Assembly: GCA_964569695.1 (NCBI GenBank)
Contig: CAZMUA010000010.1
Span: forward strand, 1-64,000
Source of the DNA: UBA8106 sp964569695
GTDB lineage: Bacteria > Acidobacteriota > Vicinamibacteria > Vicinamibacterales > UBA823
Reading direction: 5' to 3'
DNA: 64,000 nucleotides
Below are positions 26,881 through 35,754 of the stretch, one piece after another. A program made the position numbers and the translations under genes. The stretch's first letter is position 1. Each line of letters begins with the position of its first letter. A model generated the notes under the pieces. It had not been told where the DNA came from. It searched no databases and worked only from the letters and a program-made list of their open reading frames with translations.

Positions 26881-28410
26881 GTGGATAACGGTACGGCGAA
26901 GCATCAAAAGAAGTGCGCCGGCAGAACCGAGCGATGCTATACCCAGCAACAAACTGGTTGCCCCTGAAACGGTAGTCAAAAAAAACAAGTAGACCCACCA
27001 AAAATCCAGACTGTACGAAAATTGAGATGAATAATCACGAGCAAGTCCAACTGCTGGTTCTCGTGGTGGAGATGGATCAATACCGGTCAAAAACCGAAAG
27101 TTCGTCGGAACGGCGACAGTTGCTGCCTTCAAATTAAGAGCGAACGACGAAGATGGCCATTGCCAGCGACGCACTTCACGCGTTTGATACCCAATCTCAG
27201 GCGTATTGCCAACTTTTGAAAAATCTACTAGCACGCCTGGCAACTGCACCATAAAACTCAAAGCCAATCCAATCATGACGGCACGTCGCCTCATATCTCC
27301 AGTCGTACATGCGAACCATCGCACTAAAGGAAGACACAGCATAGGAGCTAATGGTAACAGGTACCTTGGTCCGTACGACCGATCGGCATCCCAATGCTCA
27401 AGAGATGCGTAAAAACAAAACATCACGAGGGAAACGCCTCCCAGCAAAATACCAAAGTTTCGGTCTCGGCGTGTCAATTCGTATAGAGCAACTGTCCCCA
27501 GAATGAGCAACGGTGAGTACAGGAAGAACGATCCACCAGGACTGAATAGCAAGCCTAATGCACCTTCGAAGAAGGAGGAGAATCCTGCCGTATGGTCACG
27601 CAGATACCCAGTATCAAAAACATTGCCAAACCGGATCCAGTTGTAATAACCAGTAATCATAACCGCGACAACTGCCGGCGTGGCCACCATGGAGATTTGC
27701 CTGAGCGCACGGCGCCAATCAGGCCATGATTCGAGCGCAAGCCAAAGTGCTATTGGTAACGAGATCAAAACAAGTTCATGACGTACAAGTAGTGCGACAC
27801 CTATACCAACACCACTTAGCACTAGAGTGTGAACTTGGCGAGATCGAGCGCCGTGCCAGGCTGCATACACAGCCCCGAGGACACACAGTGTCGCGAGTGG
27901 GGCATTGAAACCAAACTTCGCGTAGGGCCAGAGCGCTGTCGCACAACCAAGGGAGAGCGCAGTCATAACTGACGGACCGCTGCGACCGGTAAGAGCAAAA
28001 GCGAACCAAAACATTAACCAGACCGAGATTGCTGCCGCAACCACACTACCGAGGGTCATCCCAGCCTTTCTGACAGACTCGGAACGACCAATGCTTCCTT
28101 CAGTAAAATGATCAGCAACGCGGCCGAGCAAATAGAAAGGCACCGAGTACAGCGCATGACCGATTCCGTAAGGTGCGTAGTAACGCCCGTCAACACCGCG
28201 ATGCGCATCCATACCAAAAACGTTGTATGGCAAGGCAACCGAATTCTGTTCGACGATCGCTTTAGTGACCTCGTAAGTCATGATGTCAGTTGCCATACTG
28301 CCACCGGTCGTAGCAGCATAAAGGCAGAGACTGAAAAGAAACACAAGTCGTGCGGCACGTTTTACAGCCCGCGATGTTTTCACTGGTGACGGGTTACGAG
28401 GAAGGATCAT
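26872..28410 (-). CDS. GT-C-like integral membrane protein (family B, copy 1)
   Basis: This protein has 512 residues and about a dozen hydrophobic helices. The first loop carries TTGGSMATDIMTYEVTKAI and RGVDGRYYAPYGIGH, both closely matched in the adjacent gene at 28407, so the two are tandem duplicates. Asp in the first loop and KFGFNAPLAT fit a GT-C (GT39-like) layout, but no catalytic role is established. It overlaps the upstream gene by ATGA at 28407-28410. A periplasmic glycosyltransferase is the likely role. Confidence 0.6.
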   Translation of the reverse strand: MILPRNPSPVKTSRAVKRAARLVFLFSLCLYAATTGGSMATDIMTYEVTKAIVEQNSVALPYNVFGMDAHRGVDGRYYAPYGIGHALYSVPFYLLGRVADHFTEGSIGRSESVRKAGMTLGSVVAAAISVWLMFWFAFALTGRSGPSVMTALSLGCATALWPYAKFGFNAPLATLCVLGAVYAAWHGARSRQVHTLVLSGVGIGVALLVRHELVLISLPIALWLALESWPDWRRALRQISMVATPAVVAVMITGYYNWIRFGNVFDTGYLRDHTAGFSSFFEGALGLLFSPGGSFFLYSPLLILGTVALYELTRRDRNFGILLGGVSLVMFCFYASLEHWDADRSYGPRYLLPLAPMLCLPLVRWFACTTGDMRRRAVMIGLALSFMVQLPGVLVDFSKVGNTPEIGYQTREVRRWQWPSSSFALNLKAATVAVPTNFRFLTGIDPSPPREPAVGLARDYSSQFSYSLDFWWVYLFFLTTVSGATSLLLGIASLGSAGALLLMLRRTVIHLD

Positions 28411-29990
28411 GGATTAGAATTTGAAAATGATCGAAGCGATCTGCCCACCATGTAAATCAGATAACTCGCGATCATCAAAGGAAAAATACCTGCCATAACT
28501 GACAACCAGGCAGGAATCACTCCGAGATAATAGAGGTACAACCACCAAAAATCGAGACTAAATACGAATTGCTGAGAAAAATCGCGCTGAGTTTCTTGAC
28601 CGGATTGCACAACGGTTGGTGGTGCAGCCATTCCCATTAGATGCCCTACGTTTCGTGGAACGCCTTTCAATGCAGACTTGGCATTTAATACAAGCGGCGT
28701 AGCTTCCCACGAGTACCGACTCATTTGAATTGAATAACCTTCGGTTTGTCCCGCAAAGGCATTTTGAATCTTGGAGTAATCGACAAGCACTCCTGGGAGT
28801 TGCACAAACACGCTCATTGCGAGTGTCGTAAATAAAACACGGCGACGCACGGTCTTCTGCCCTAACGGAAAAAGTATGGATACAGGAATCGTTAGATACG
28901 GAAGCAGTGGGACCAAGTACCGAGGACCATAACTTTCACCGCCATCCCACTGATGCATCTTGGCAATCAATGAAGTCAGTATCAAGATTTGTAGACCAAA
29001 TAGTAGAGCTGTGGCGCGATCTTGCATGGCGAGCCGTTTCAAGGCCAGCAGACCGACCATCGTAATGGGAGCATAGAGAAAAAGTGACCGACCAGGGCTC
29101 GCTAATAAACCATGTAAACCCACAAGAAATGAACTGTCGAAACGTACATTAGGGTCACGTAGTAACCCTGTATCGAATGGATGACCAAACCGGCTTGCGT
29201 TGTACCACATCCATCCACCCACTGCGATCACAAATGGTAAGCCAAACAAAATCAAACGCCTCAACATTAGCTGCCGGTCGTGCCGAGACTCTGCTACAAG
29301 CCAGACACAAATCGGTACTATCATCACACCCAGTTCGTGACGAGTCAGTAATGCCAGGCCTTGAAGTGCACCTCCAATGATCAGCAGGTACGAGCGGTAA
29401 TCTCGAACACCTATCCAAGTACAAAGAGTCGCACCTAACAAACAACAGGTTGCTAAGGGTGCGTTAAACCCAAATTTTGAATACGGCCACAGTATTGTGC
29501 CGAATGCAAGACTCGCTGTCGCAACCAGAGCTCCTTCAAGTGAACCACTGAGCCGCCACGCAAACAAGAAAGCTAGTGGCGCACAGAAAGCAGCAGCCAC
29601 AGCACTCCCGATGACAACAGCTGCTTTGTCGAGTGTTTCAGGTTTACCAATCTTAACTACACTTAAAGATTGCAGCGCCCGAGAACCGAGATAAAACGGC
29701 AAGCTGAAAAGAGGATGCCCGATGCCAACCGGAGCATAGTACTGACCATCAACGCCTCGCTCCGCTTCAGTCGCTAACACGTCGTAAGACATCGCAAAAG
29801 ATCCACGCTGTGCTAGATTCTTCGTTACTTCGAAACTTGCGAGGTCCGTTGCAAAACTGCCGCCCGTCGTAACTGTATATACGCACAGGGCAATTCCACA
29901 CACCCACAACGCAATCTTGCGCACTTTTACCTGCTCATTGTCCCGATGATTCACATCAAACTCAGCCTGAAGCATACAGTCTGGACTCAC
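28407..29990 (-). CDS. GT-C-like integral membrane protein (family B, copy 2)
   Basis: This is up to 527 residues, with TTGGSFATDLASFEVTKNL, RGVDGQYYAPVGIGH and KFGFNAPLAT. It is the upstream tandem paralogue of the gene at 26872. Candidate starts are the codon at 29990, a GTG at 29954 and a GTG at 29924, the last with GCAGG upstream and closest to the first helix. The earliest start would overlap the leader of the divergent gene. Membrane layout and likely role are as for its twin. Divergence between the copies suggests different donors or acceptors. Confidence 0.6.
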   Translation of the reverse strand: MSPDCMLQAEFDVNHRDNEQVKVRKIALWVCGIALCVYTVTTGGSFATDLASFEVTKNLAQRGSFAMSYDVLATEAERGVDGQYYAPVGIGHPLFSLPFYLGSRALQSLSVVKIGKPETLDKAAVVIGSAVAAAFCAPLAFLFAWRLSGSLEGALVATASLAFGTILWPYSKFGFNAPLATCCLLGATLCTWIGVRDYRSYLLIIGGALQGLALLTRHELGVMIVPICVWLVAESRHDRQLMLRRLILFGLPFVIAVGGWMWYNASRFGHPFDTGLLRDPNVRFDSSFLVGLHGLLASPGRSLFLYAPITMVGLLALKRLAMQDRATALLFGLQILILTSLIAKMHQWDGGESYGPRYLVPLLPYLTIPVSILFPLGQKTVRRRVLFTTLAMSVFVQLPGVLVDYSKIQNAFAGQTEGYSIQMSRYSWEATPLVLNAKSALKGVPRNVGHLMGMAAPPTVVQSGQETQRDFSQQFVFSLDFWWLYLYYLGVIPAWLSVMAGIFPLMIASYLIYMVGRSLRSFSNSNP

Positions 29991-30044
29991 ATTACCATGT
30001 CCAGAAAAAGGACGCGGAACATGCTTGGATTAATTTGTTTACGA

Positions 30045-30050
30045 TATAAT
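30045..30050 (+). promoter_or_regulatory. -10 box TATAAT ahead of the 30078 gene
   Basis: A perfect TATAAT lies 27 bases upstream of the preferred GTG start at 30078. A transcript starting near 30057 leaves room for AAGGA at 30065-30069, eight bases before GTG. No good -35 lies at 16-18 bases (a TTGGAT sits at 14). The geometry supports the downstream start over the ATG at 29946. Confidence 0.5.
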
Positions 30051-30077
30051 CGCTGCATCAGCGCAAGGACCGCCGTT

Positions 30078-31448
30078 GTGTCTTACCTTTTAAACCTGCA
30101 ACGTCTTGAACAACGTCCAATTCGCACCCTTATTGTCATTGGTGCAGTTCTGGCGTTCGCGTACATCCTAGCGATGACCTCATCACTGGAGCGGAACGAC
30201 CAAATCATGAATGGTGATGCAATCCAGTATTACGCTTACTTACGATCCTTAGTTTTTGATCGTGACGTTAATTTCATAAACGATTATCGCCTTTTATATG
30301 GCACATCAAACGCGTCAAATATTTGGTTATCCTCACGAACTCCAACCGGCCTAGCAGTCAATTTAATGTCGATAGGACCCGCTCTCCTCTGGCTCCCATT
30401 TTTCCTTATTTCGTGTGGACTAGTGGCTTTAGCACAGGTACTCGGATTCAGTATCCCGTTTGATGGCGTGGCGATGCCATTTCAACTTTCAGCTGGAATC
30501 GCTGGTCTCACATACGGCGCGATAGGAATCTACCTCTGCTACAAAATCTGCATGCAGCTATACCCAAAACCTGCAGCTTTATGGGCAACTCTCGTTGCGT
30601 GGCTCGCCACACCCACGATTTACTACAACCTCATATCTCCCGCATACTCGCATGCTACTGCCCTATTTTCAGTCTCAGTTTTCATATTCGTTTGGCTACG
30701 CACGATTGAAAACCACAAATTGACACGCTATGCGATGCTTGGCGCACTGGGTGGCTTAACGATGCTCGTGCGCTGGCAGGATGGGGTTCTTTTGCTCTTA
30801 CCGACTTTCGAGCTTGTACATGAAATCGCACGAAAAAAAATCTCAATCAATCACGCGATGCAACGTCTGATTCTGGTGAGTGCTGCAGCATTCGTAGTAT
30901 TTCTTCCACAAATGATCGCCTGGCAGCAAATGTACGGCCAGCTGCTACTAACACCACAAGGTGAAGATTTCATGCGATGGGGATCACCTCAGGTTGCGGA
31001 GGTCTTATTTTCTACCAGGCACGGTCTTTTTTCATGGACTCCTGCACTCATCCCAGCGGTAATCGGGCTAGTGTATCTCGCTAGACAACACGGACTCGTC
31101 GGCTGGTGTAGCGTTGGCCTTATAACAACCACGATCTACATCAACGCGTCAGTTATTGATTGGTGGGCCGGTGAGGCATTTGGTGCGCGACGTTTCATTA
31201 GCATGACCCCTTTATTCGCGCTTGGTTTGACAGCTCTTGTCAGCACGCTGGATTGGCAGCGATGGCAGGCTCGAATTCGAGCAGTCGCTATTTTTCTTAT
31301 CTTGTCGAATATGCTTTTTCTTACACAGTACCAACTGTCTATGCACGGTTACGATGAACTTGCTCCTTACCCGACCACGGTAAAACAAATCCTCGTTGAT
31401 CGTTTTCTTCTGCCCATCCAGCTGTTATCCCACTGGACTAGACAATAG
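30078..31448 (+). CDS. GT-C-like integral membrane protein (family A)
   Basis: This is about 456 residues from a GTG with AAGGA at ideal distance and a TATAAT further upstream. An ATG at 29946 would add 44 residues that overlap the divergent gene and resemble nothing. About eleven helices are seen. The first loop GDAIQYYAYLRSL and FINDYRLLY match the protein at 22340, as do later MLVRWQDG and WWAGEAFGARRF stretches. It is probably a polyprenyl-sugar-dependent transferase, but this is inferred from the fold type. The downstream neighbour is a flippase. Confidence 0.65.
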   Translation: MSYLLNLQRLEQRPIRTLIVIGAVLAFAYILAMTSSLERNDQIMNGDAIQYYAYLRSLVFDRDVNFINDYRLLYGTSNASNIWLSSRTPTGLAVNLMSIGPALLWLPFFLISCGLVALAQVLGFSIPFDGVAMPFQLSAGIAGLTYGAIGIYLCYKICMQLYPKPAALWATLVAWLATPTIYYNLISPAYSHATALFSVSVFIFVWLRTIENHKLTRYAMLGALGGLTMLVRWQDGVLLLLPTFELVHEIARKKISINHAMQRLILVSAAAFVVFLPQMIAWQQMYGQLLLTPQGEDFMRWGSPQVAEVLFSTRHGLFSWTPALIPAVIGLVYLARQHGLVGWCSVGLITTTIYINASVIDWWAGEAFGARRFISMTPLFALGLTALVSTLDWQRWQARIRAVAIFLILSNMLFLTQYQLSMHGYDELAPYPTTVKQILVDRFLLPIQLLSHWTRQ

Positions 31449-31598
31449 AGCGTTTGTGCTGGAATGCAGCAATATCTGCCTTACAAAGTCCTCTTACGCA
31501 CAAAACCGCCACGGTTGTAGATGGACTATTCCTATACCAGTGTGCACCTTCGTCCAACTCAAATGTAACGTATTCCAGTTCTTACGATGTACATCAGC

Positions 31599-31604
31599 TA
31601 TAAT
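31599..31604 (+). promoter_or_regulatory. -10 box TATAAT eight bases before the flippase ATG
   Basis: A perfect TATAAT ends at 31604 and the flippase ATG is at 31613, with no Shine-Dalgarno between. If this box is used, transcription would begin at or next to the A of the ATG, giving a leaderless mRNA. The match at -35 is poor. The rest of the gap 31449-31612 holds only short imperfect repeats. Confidence 0.5.
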
Positions 31605-31612
31605 CCGCCTGC

Positions 31613-33136
31613 ATGTTTAACAACGTTCGTCGACTCTCCGGCCAGCTGTTCGTGTATGGATCGGCTGATGTGGCCGTACTTGGAATCAATTTCATTCTGC
31701 TTCCTCTATATACCCGTGTATTATCACCAGCCGAGTATGGCGCCCTTGCCCTCCTGCTAGTTGTCGAAGCTTTATTGAAACCCTTGTACCGATGGGGTCT
31801 CGATACATCATTTCTCCGTTTGTACTACGACTATTCGAGTCCCAATGACCGACAAACTTTGGCAGGCACGATCGTTATCTTCATGTTGCTTGTTAACGGT
31901 TTGGTAACACTTGCACTGGTGGCATGCTTTCCATTCGTTACGGAAAAACTTTTTGGCTCGCAAGCTTATGATCTCGCACTCCTTTTGCTTGTCGGTAACA
32001 GATTTGTGAGCGGATTCTTATTTCTTCCATTCAGTTTGTTACGCATCCAGGAACGCTCCCGCTGGTTCGCAATGTTAACGTTCATTCGATCTTTCGGCAC
32101 CGTCGTCGCACGTTTAGTACTCGTAATCGGTCTTAGGTGGAGCATCACTGGGATCATGCTCGCCGACCTTATCGTTTCGATAATTCTGATTCTGAGCTTA
32201 CAAAAGACATTTCGCCAAATGACCAAGTGGCGCTTTTCATGGAATATGGCGCGAGAAGCACTCCGATTTGGATTTCCGCGGGTTCCACAAGGATTACTAC
32301 ATCAAGGCGCAGCTATGGGAGACCGCGTTTTTCTAAGTTTATATCTTCCGCTTGAACAAGTTGGTGTCTATCTCATTGGTACAAGTATCGCTTCAGTGAT
32401 CAAGTTATACCCTGAGGCCTTCAACACAGCCTGGATGCCTTTTGCCTTTGAAAGAATGAAGGGAAAAAATGCCTCGAAATTATTCGCACGTTTGGGAACC
32501 TACGCTTTCGGTGTACTCGTATTCGTTACCCTCGTCATAGCCGGCCTATCCGAATTCCTTGTGAAATTCATGACACCAGAGACATTCCATGGTGGAGCAA
32601 AGATTGTACCGCTGCTCGTCTTAGGTATGGCAATCCAGTCAACATCAATGTTCATCTCAACTTCGCTCAATGTCAGCAAGCAAACCTATGTATACCCCTT
32701 GGCGACTTTTGCCTCAGTCCTAGTCAGTGTTGGAGGTTACCTGCTGCTTATACCGCAGTGGGGTCTCTTGGGAGCCGCAACAGGTGCGGTGTTAGGTCAA
32801 CTGACACTTGTCGTTGTGCTTAGCCATTTTGCACAGCGCTATTACGCCATCCCGTACGAGTGGGCCCGTCTCATAAAAGCTACCCTCGTCGGAGCGATCT
32901 TATATGGAATAATGACTTTACTTTCAGCACCATCAGTCATTGTGTCAATCTTAATGACCATCGCGCTAATTGCGATATTCCCTGCCGGCTTATTTGCGCT
33001 TAAATTTTTCAAGCCAACAGAACTCGGGGAAATCAGAGAATTTATAGTGCAGACCTTACCTGGCATCGTAAAACCTGTTAAGTCAGGCCTGAGTAAAAAC
33101 GAAAGGAATGAGTCAACTACTGATCGTATAGATTGA
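31613..33136 (+). CDS. Wzx-type polysaccharide flippase
   Basis: This 507-residue protein has about 12-14 helices and starts with LFVYGSADVAVLGINFILLPLYTRVL, the usual opening of MOP-superfamily O-antigen/polysaccharide flippases. GDRVFLSLYLPLEQVGVY and AFNTAWMPFAFERMK are also typical of this group. It moves undecaprenyl-diphosphate-linked glycans from the cytoplasmic to the periplasmic face. It is one of two flippases in the window; the other is at 56242. The last roughly 40 residues are charged and cytoplasmic. The start is supported by the family N-terminus and the upstream TATAAT. Confidence 0.88.
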   Translation: MFNNVRRLSGQLFVYGSADVAVLGINFILLPLYTRVLSPAEYGALALLLVVEALLKPLYRWGLDTSFLRLYYDYSSPNDRQTLAGTIVIFMLLVNGLVTLALVACFPFVTEKLFGSQAYDLALLLLVGNRFVSGFLFLPFSLLRIQERSRWFAMLTFIRSFGTVVARLVLVIGLRWSITGIMLADLIVSIILILSLQKTFRQMTKWRFSWNMAREALRFGFPRVPQGLLHQGAAMGDRVFLSLYLPLEQVGVYLIGTSIASVIKLYPEAFNTAWMPFAFERMKGKNASKLFARLGTYAFGVLVFVTLVIAGLSEFLVKFMTPETFHGGAKIVPLLVLGMAIQSTSMFISTSLNVSKQTYVYPLATFASVLVSVGGYLLLIPQWGLLGAATGAVLGQLTLVVVLSHFAQRYYAIPYEWARLIKATLVGAILYGIMTLLSAPSVIVSILMTIALIAIFPAGLFALKFFKPTELGEIREFIVQTLPGIVKPVKSGLSKNERNESTTDRID

Positions 33137-33166
33137 TGTAAGTTTTTGTTGTGAAGTAAAAACACT

Positions 33167-34000
33167 ATGAGACATATCGACCAAACAGCAATTCAATCAC
33201 ACGGTGCCATACGTTTCCGTTCCGATTATCACTATGCCGTGTTTGAGTACTGGCGCAGTGCAAAACTTTTACGATACTTAGAAAGAGCTGGTATTACTCA
33301 ATTCGGTCGAGTTCTCGATGACGGTTGCGGAAGCGGTGGCATGAGTGTTTCGTTTGCGGAAGAAACGGATTTTGTAATCGGCATCGATCTCTCTGATAGA
33401 TTCGCACAGGTAGGTAGACAACTCGCAAAGGAACGTGATGCCAAAAACATCAGATTCGCACAAGCCAATGGCTCGGAGCTTCCATTTCCTAATGATAGTT
33501 TTGATCTGATCCTCTCGCATGCGGTCATTGAGCATGTCTCGAATCCAAGCGACTATTTCCGAGAAGCCCGTCGAGTGCTACGTCCCGGTGGACGCCTATT
33601 TCTCGAAACAGCACCTTACCTCTCTCCAAGCGGTGTCCATTTGCCTCGTCTCAAATGGCCAATTCCCTTGTATTTGCTTCTTGGACGACGCGCAGCTTTT
33701 CAGGTCTCGTGCTGGCTTGCTAAACACGCACCGAAAAGTCTGCGGGCCACACATGACGACTCGTCATTCTTAGCCAAGGCAAAACGTCATGAAGAAAATA
33801 TTGACGATCTGGTATACCTTGTCACACTGAAAAATCTTAGGCAGCACATTGCGGATGCCGGCTTCGAACTCGTTCGTGAAGATCTTGAAATTAGTAAACT
33901 GGCAAAGAAAATACTTCCGGCTTCACTAGTAGCAAAGATTCCAGATATTCCATTTGCTCGTAACATTCTGATTACGAATATGGAATATATACTCACCTAG
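33167..34000 (+). CDS. Class I SAM methyltransferase
   Basis: This 277-residue protein has a methyltransferase domain whose motif I reads VLDDGCGSGGMSV, with GIDLS after it and LSHAVIEHVSNPSDYF as the conserved later segment. It resembles UbiE/Methyltransf_11-type enzymes placed among glycosyltransferases, which often methylate sugars or polyprenyl intermediates. It lies 30 bases after the flippase and 14 bases before a GT4 gene on the same strand, so it is in the same operon. The substrate is unknown. Confidence 0.8.
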   Translation: MRHIDQTAIQSHGAIRFRSDYHYAVFEYWRSAKLLRYLERAGITQFGRVLDDGCGSGGMSVSFAEETDFVIGIDLSDRFAQVGRQLAKERDAKNIRFAQANGSELPFPNDSFDLILSHAVIEHVSNPSDYFREARRVLRPGGRLFLETAPYLSPSGVHLPRLKWPIPLYLLLGRRAAFQVSCWLAKHAPKSLRATHDDSSFLAKAKRHEENIDDLVYLVTLKNLRQHIADAGFELVREDLEISKLAKKILPASLVAKIPDIPFARNILITNMEYILT

Positions 34001-34014
34001 ACCAACCAAAAGCT

Positions 34015-35403
34015 ATGAAACGACTCGCCTGGTTTACGCCACTTCCACCAGAACGCTCAGGAATCGCCACCTACAGCGTTGAAATTCTTGATTCGATAAC
34101 AGAAAGTTATGATGTCGATATCGTTGTTGATTCATCACAATTACCATTGAAGCAGGAAGAATCGGGTCGACGAATTAGCGCGCACGATTTCTTATGGCGG
34201 CATAAGAAAAACCCTTACGATTTAATTGTCTACCAACTGGGTAACGCGACCTGCCACGACTACATTTGGCCTTACATGTTCCGTTACCCCGGTCTCGTCG
34301 TCCTTCACGACGGTCAATTACACCAGGCTAGAGCGCGCTTACTATTTCAACAGAAGCGTTACAACGATTATCGAGCAGAATTCGAGTACAACCATCCTGA
34401 TGCAAAATGCGACATTGCGTACCTTGGAATATCAGGTCTCTTGGGGTCACTAAATTACTTTTGGCCGATGTTACGAACTGTCGTGAATTCAGCCAAAGTC
34501 TTGGCCCTTCATAACATGACGCTTGTTCGAGATCTCAACGAGCAGTTTCCAACTGCGTGCATCGAGCGAATCCGTATGGGAGTGTCTGATAATTCTGTCG
34601 CCCGAAGCAAAGAAGACCTACGAGCCAAGCACAATATTCCTAGAGAAGCTGTGGTATTTGCTGCGTTCGGTAAAATTACACCCGAGAAACGAATCTCGCA
34701 AACGTTCAGAGCACTGGCAGCAACCAGTCGATTAATACCTCAAATTCACCTTCTCCTTGTTGGAGAATCAGCGCCCTACTATGACGCGGTCGAAGAAGCT
34801 CGACGTTTAGGTGTTGCTGATCGCGTAACATTCACTGGATTCGTTAGCAATAGCGACTTGGACGCTTATATGTCATGTGTTGATGTTTGCCTATGTATGC
34901 GTTGGCCATCATCTGGTGAAACATCCGCATCATGGTTACGTTGCCTAGCCTCAGGCCGTGCCACAATCGTCACTGATCTTCATCACACAATCGACCTACC
35001 AGCGCTCGTCACACGAGGGACGTGGACGCTTTCGGCAGGTTCTGATGCATCAATATCTCAGGAGAATATTTCTAACCTTGATACCAACATGCAATCCAAG
35101 ACGCCACTTTGTGTAAGTATCGACATTATGGATGAGGAAAATTCCTTACAGATTGCCATGTACCGGCTGGCGCGAGACGCGAAACTAAGACAAGAACTTG
35201 GTAAACAAGCACGGGCTTTCTGGGCTACACATCATACGTTAAAGTGTATGCAGACTGATTATCTGCGAGTTATTGATCTAGCAATAAACAACACCAAGCT
35301 AGTTAAGGCCCCGCTCCCTCACTTACACTCTGATGGATGTGACACCACTCGTCAGATCCTCAATGAAATGGGAACCACAGTTGACATCTTGGATGAACTC
35401 TAA
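34015..35403 (+). CDS. Glycosyltransferase family 4
   Basis: This 462-residue enzyme opens with LAWFTPLPPERSGIATYS, a GT4 subfamily signature common in capsule and O-antigen loci. GKITPEKRIS carries the donor-phosphate Lys. The C-terminal E-x7-E region is altered: the motif WPSSGETSASWLRCLASGR has one clear Glu, with Trp/Arg where the second Glu is expected. A variable insert at about residues 335-375 precedes the last helices. It could be a diverged or inactive donor site. The gene ends 103 bases before the first thiS. Confidence 0.8.
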   Translation: MKRLAWFTPLPPERSGIATYSVEILDSITESYDVDIVVDSSQLPLKQEESGRRISAHDFLWRHKKNPYDLIVYQLGNATCHDYIWPYMFRYPGLVVLHDGQLHQARARLLFQQKRYNDYRAEFEYNHPDAKCDIAYLGISGLLGSLNYFWPMLRTVVNSAKVLALHNMTLVRDLNEQFPTACIERIRMGVSDNSVARSKEDLRAKHNIPREAVVFAAFGKITPEKRISQTFRALAATSRLIPQIHLLLVGESAPYYDAVEEARRLGVADRVTFTGFVSNSDLDAYMSCVDVCLCMRWPSSGETSASWLRCLASGRATIVTDLHHTIDLPALVTRGTWTLSAGSDASISQENISNLDTNMQSKTPLCVSIDIMDEENSLQIAMYRLARDAKLRQELGKQARAFWATHHTLKCMQTDYLRVIDLAINNTKLVKAPLPHLHSDGCDTTRQILNEMGTTVDILDEL

Positions 35404-35433
35404 AAACTCATCAACTGTAAAAGGATTCTAATT

Positions 35434-35725
35434 TATTTTTGTAACCTGCTGTAAGGCAAGTGCTTAGCCTTGACTTCAACCCAAGGGGCTTAGTACTCTG
35501 ACCGGTATGAAGATCGTCCTTAATGGAGAGGATTTCGAAATCGCCGAATCACTCTCTTTAAGTAGTCTTCTGGAACAACTCGAAATCGATACACGCCGAG
35601 TGGCCGTGGAACACAACCTCATTGTGGTGAAACGGGAACAACTGGATACGGTCACCGTGTGCGAAGGCGACCGAATCGAGGTAGTCAATTTTGTCGGTGG
35701 TGGCACACTCAGAGCAAGCGCGTCT
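35434..35725 (+). repeat. 292-bp perfect direct repeat, copy 1 (upstream region plus thiS)
   Basis: This is identical, base for base as read, to 36542-36833, offset by 1108 bases. It holds 73 bases of upstream sequence and thiS up to its penultimate sense codon. The flanks differ: copy 1 ends with ACC before TAG, copy 2 with GGA before TAG. An AAGGC/GCCTT stem (35453-35457 with 35467-35471) lies in the leader. Confidence 0.97.
35470..35499 (+). promoter_or_regulatory. Candidate promoter before thiS (copy 1)
   Basis: TTGACT (35470-35475) is a near-consensus -35, and TACTCT (35494-35499) a weak -10 at 18-base spacing. The ATG at 35507 follows seven bases later with no Shine-Dalgarno, so a leaderless thiS transcript is possible. 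The same arrangement occurs at 36578-36607 in the second copy. Confidence 0.3.
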
Positions 35726-35731
35726 ACCTAG
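35507..35731 (+). CDS. thiS: ThiS-like sulfur carrier protein with C-terminal extension (copy 1)
   Basis: This is a 74-residue beta-grasp protein. MKIVLNGEDFEI, RRVAVEHNLIVVKRE and DRIEVVNFVGGG match ThiS, which carries thiocarboxylate sulfur on its C-terminal Gly-Gly for thiazole formation by ThiG. Normally the Gly-Gly ends the protein. Here GGG (64-66) is followed by eight more residues, so the carboxylate would not be free unless the tail is removed. The gene lies in a perfect direct repeat. The 24-base spacing from its stop to the thiG ATG suggests they are cotranscribed. Confidence 0.85.
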   Translation: MKIVLNGEDFEIAESLSLSSLLEQLEIDTRRVAVEHNLIVVKREQLDTVTVCEGDRIEVVNFVGGGTLRASAST

Positions 35732-35754
35732 TTCATCGTTTTGTGAGATTGTTT

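Noticed and set aside
29946..30077. Start of the 30078 gene at the ATG at 29946
   Set aside because: The added 44 residues overlap the divergent gene and resemble nothing, while the GTG at 30078 has a matched AAGGA and an upstream TATAAT.
35434..35506. TPP riboswitch upstream of thiS
   Set aside because: Neither CTGAGA nor the conserved pyrophosphate-binding segment is present. The 73 bases contain only a short AAGGC/GCCTT stem, so no riboswitch is called.
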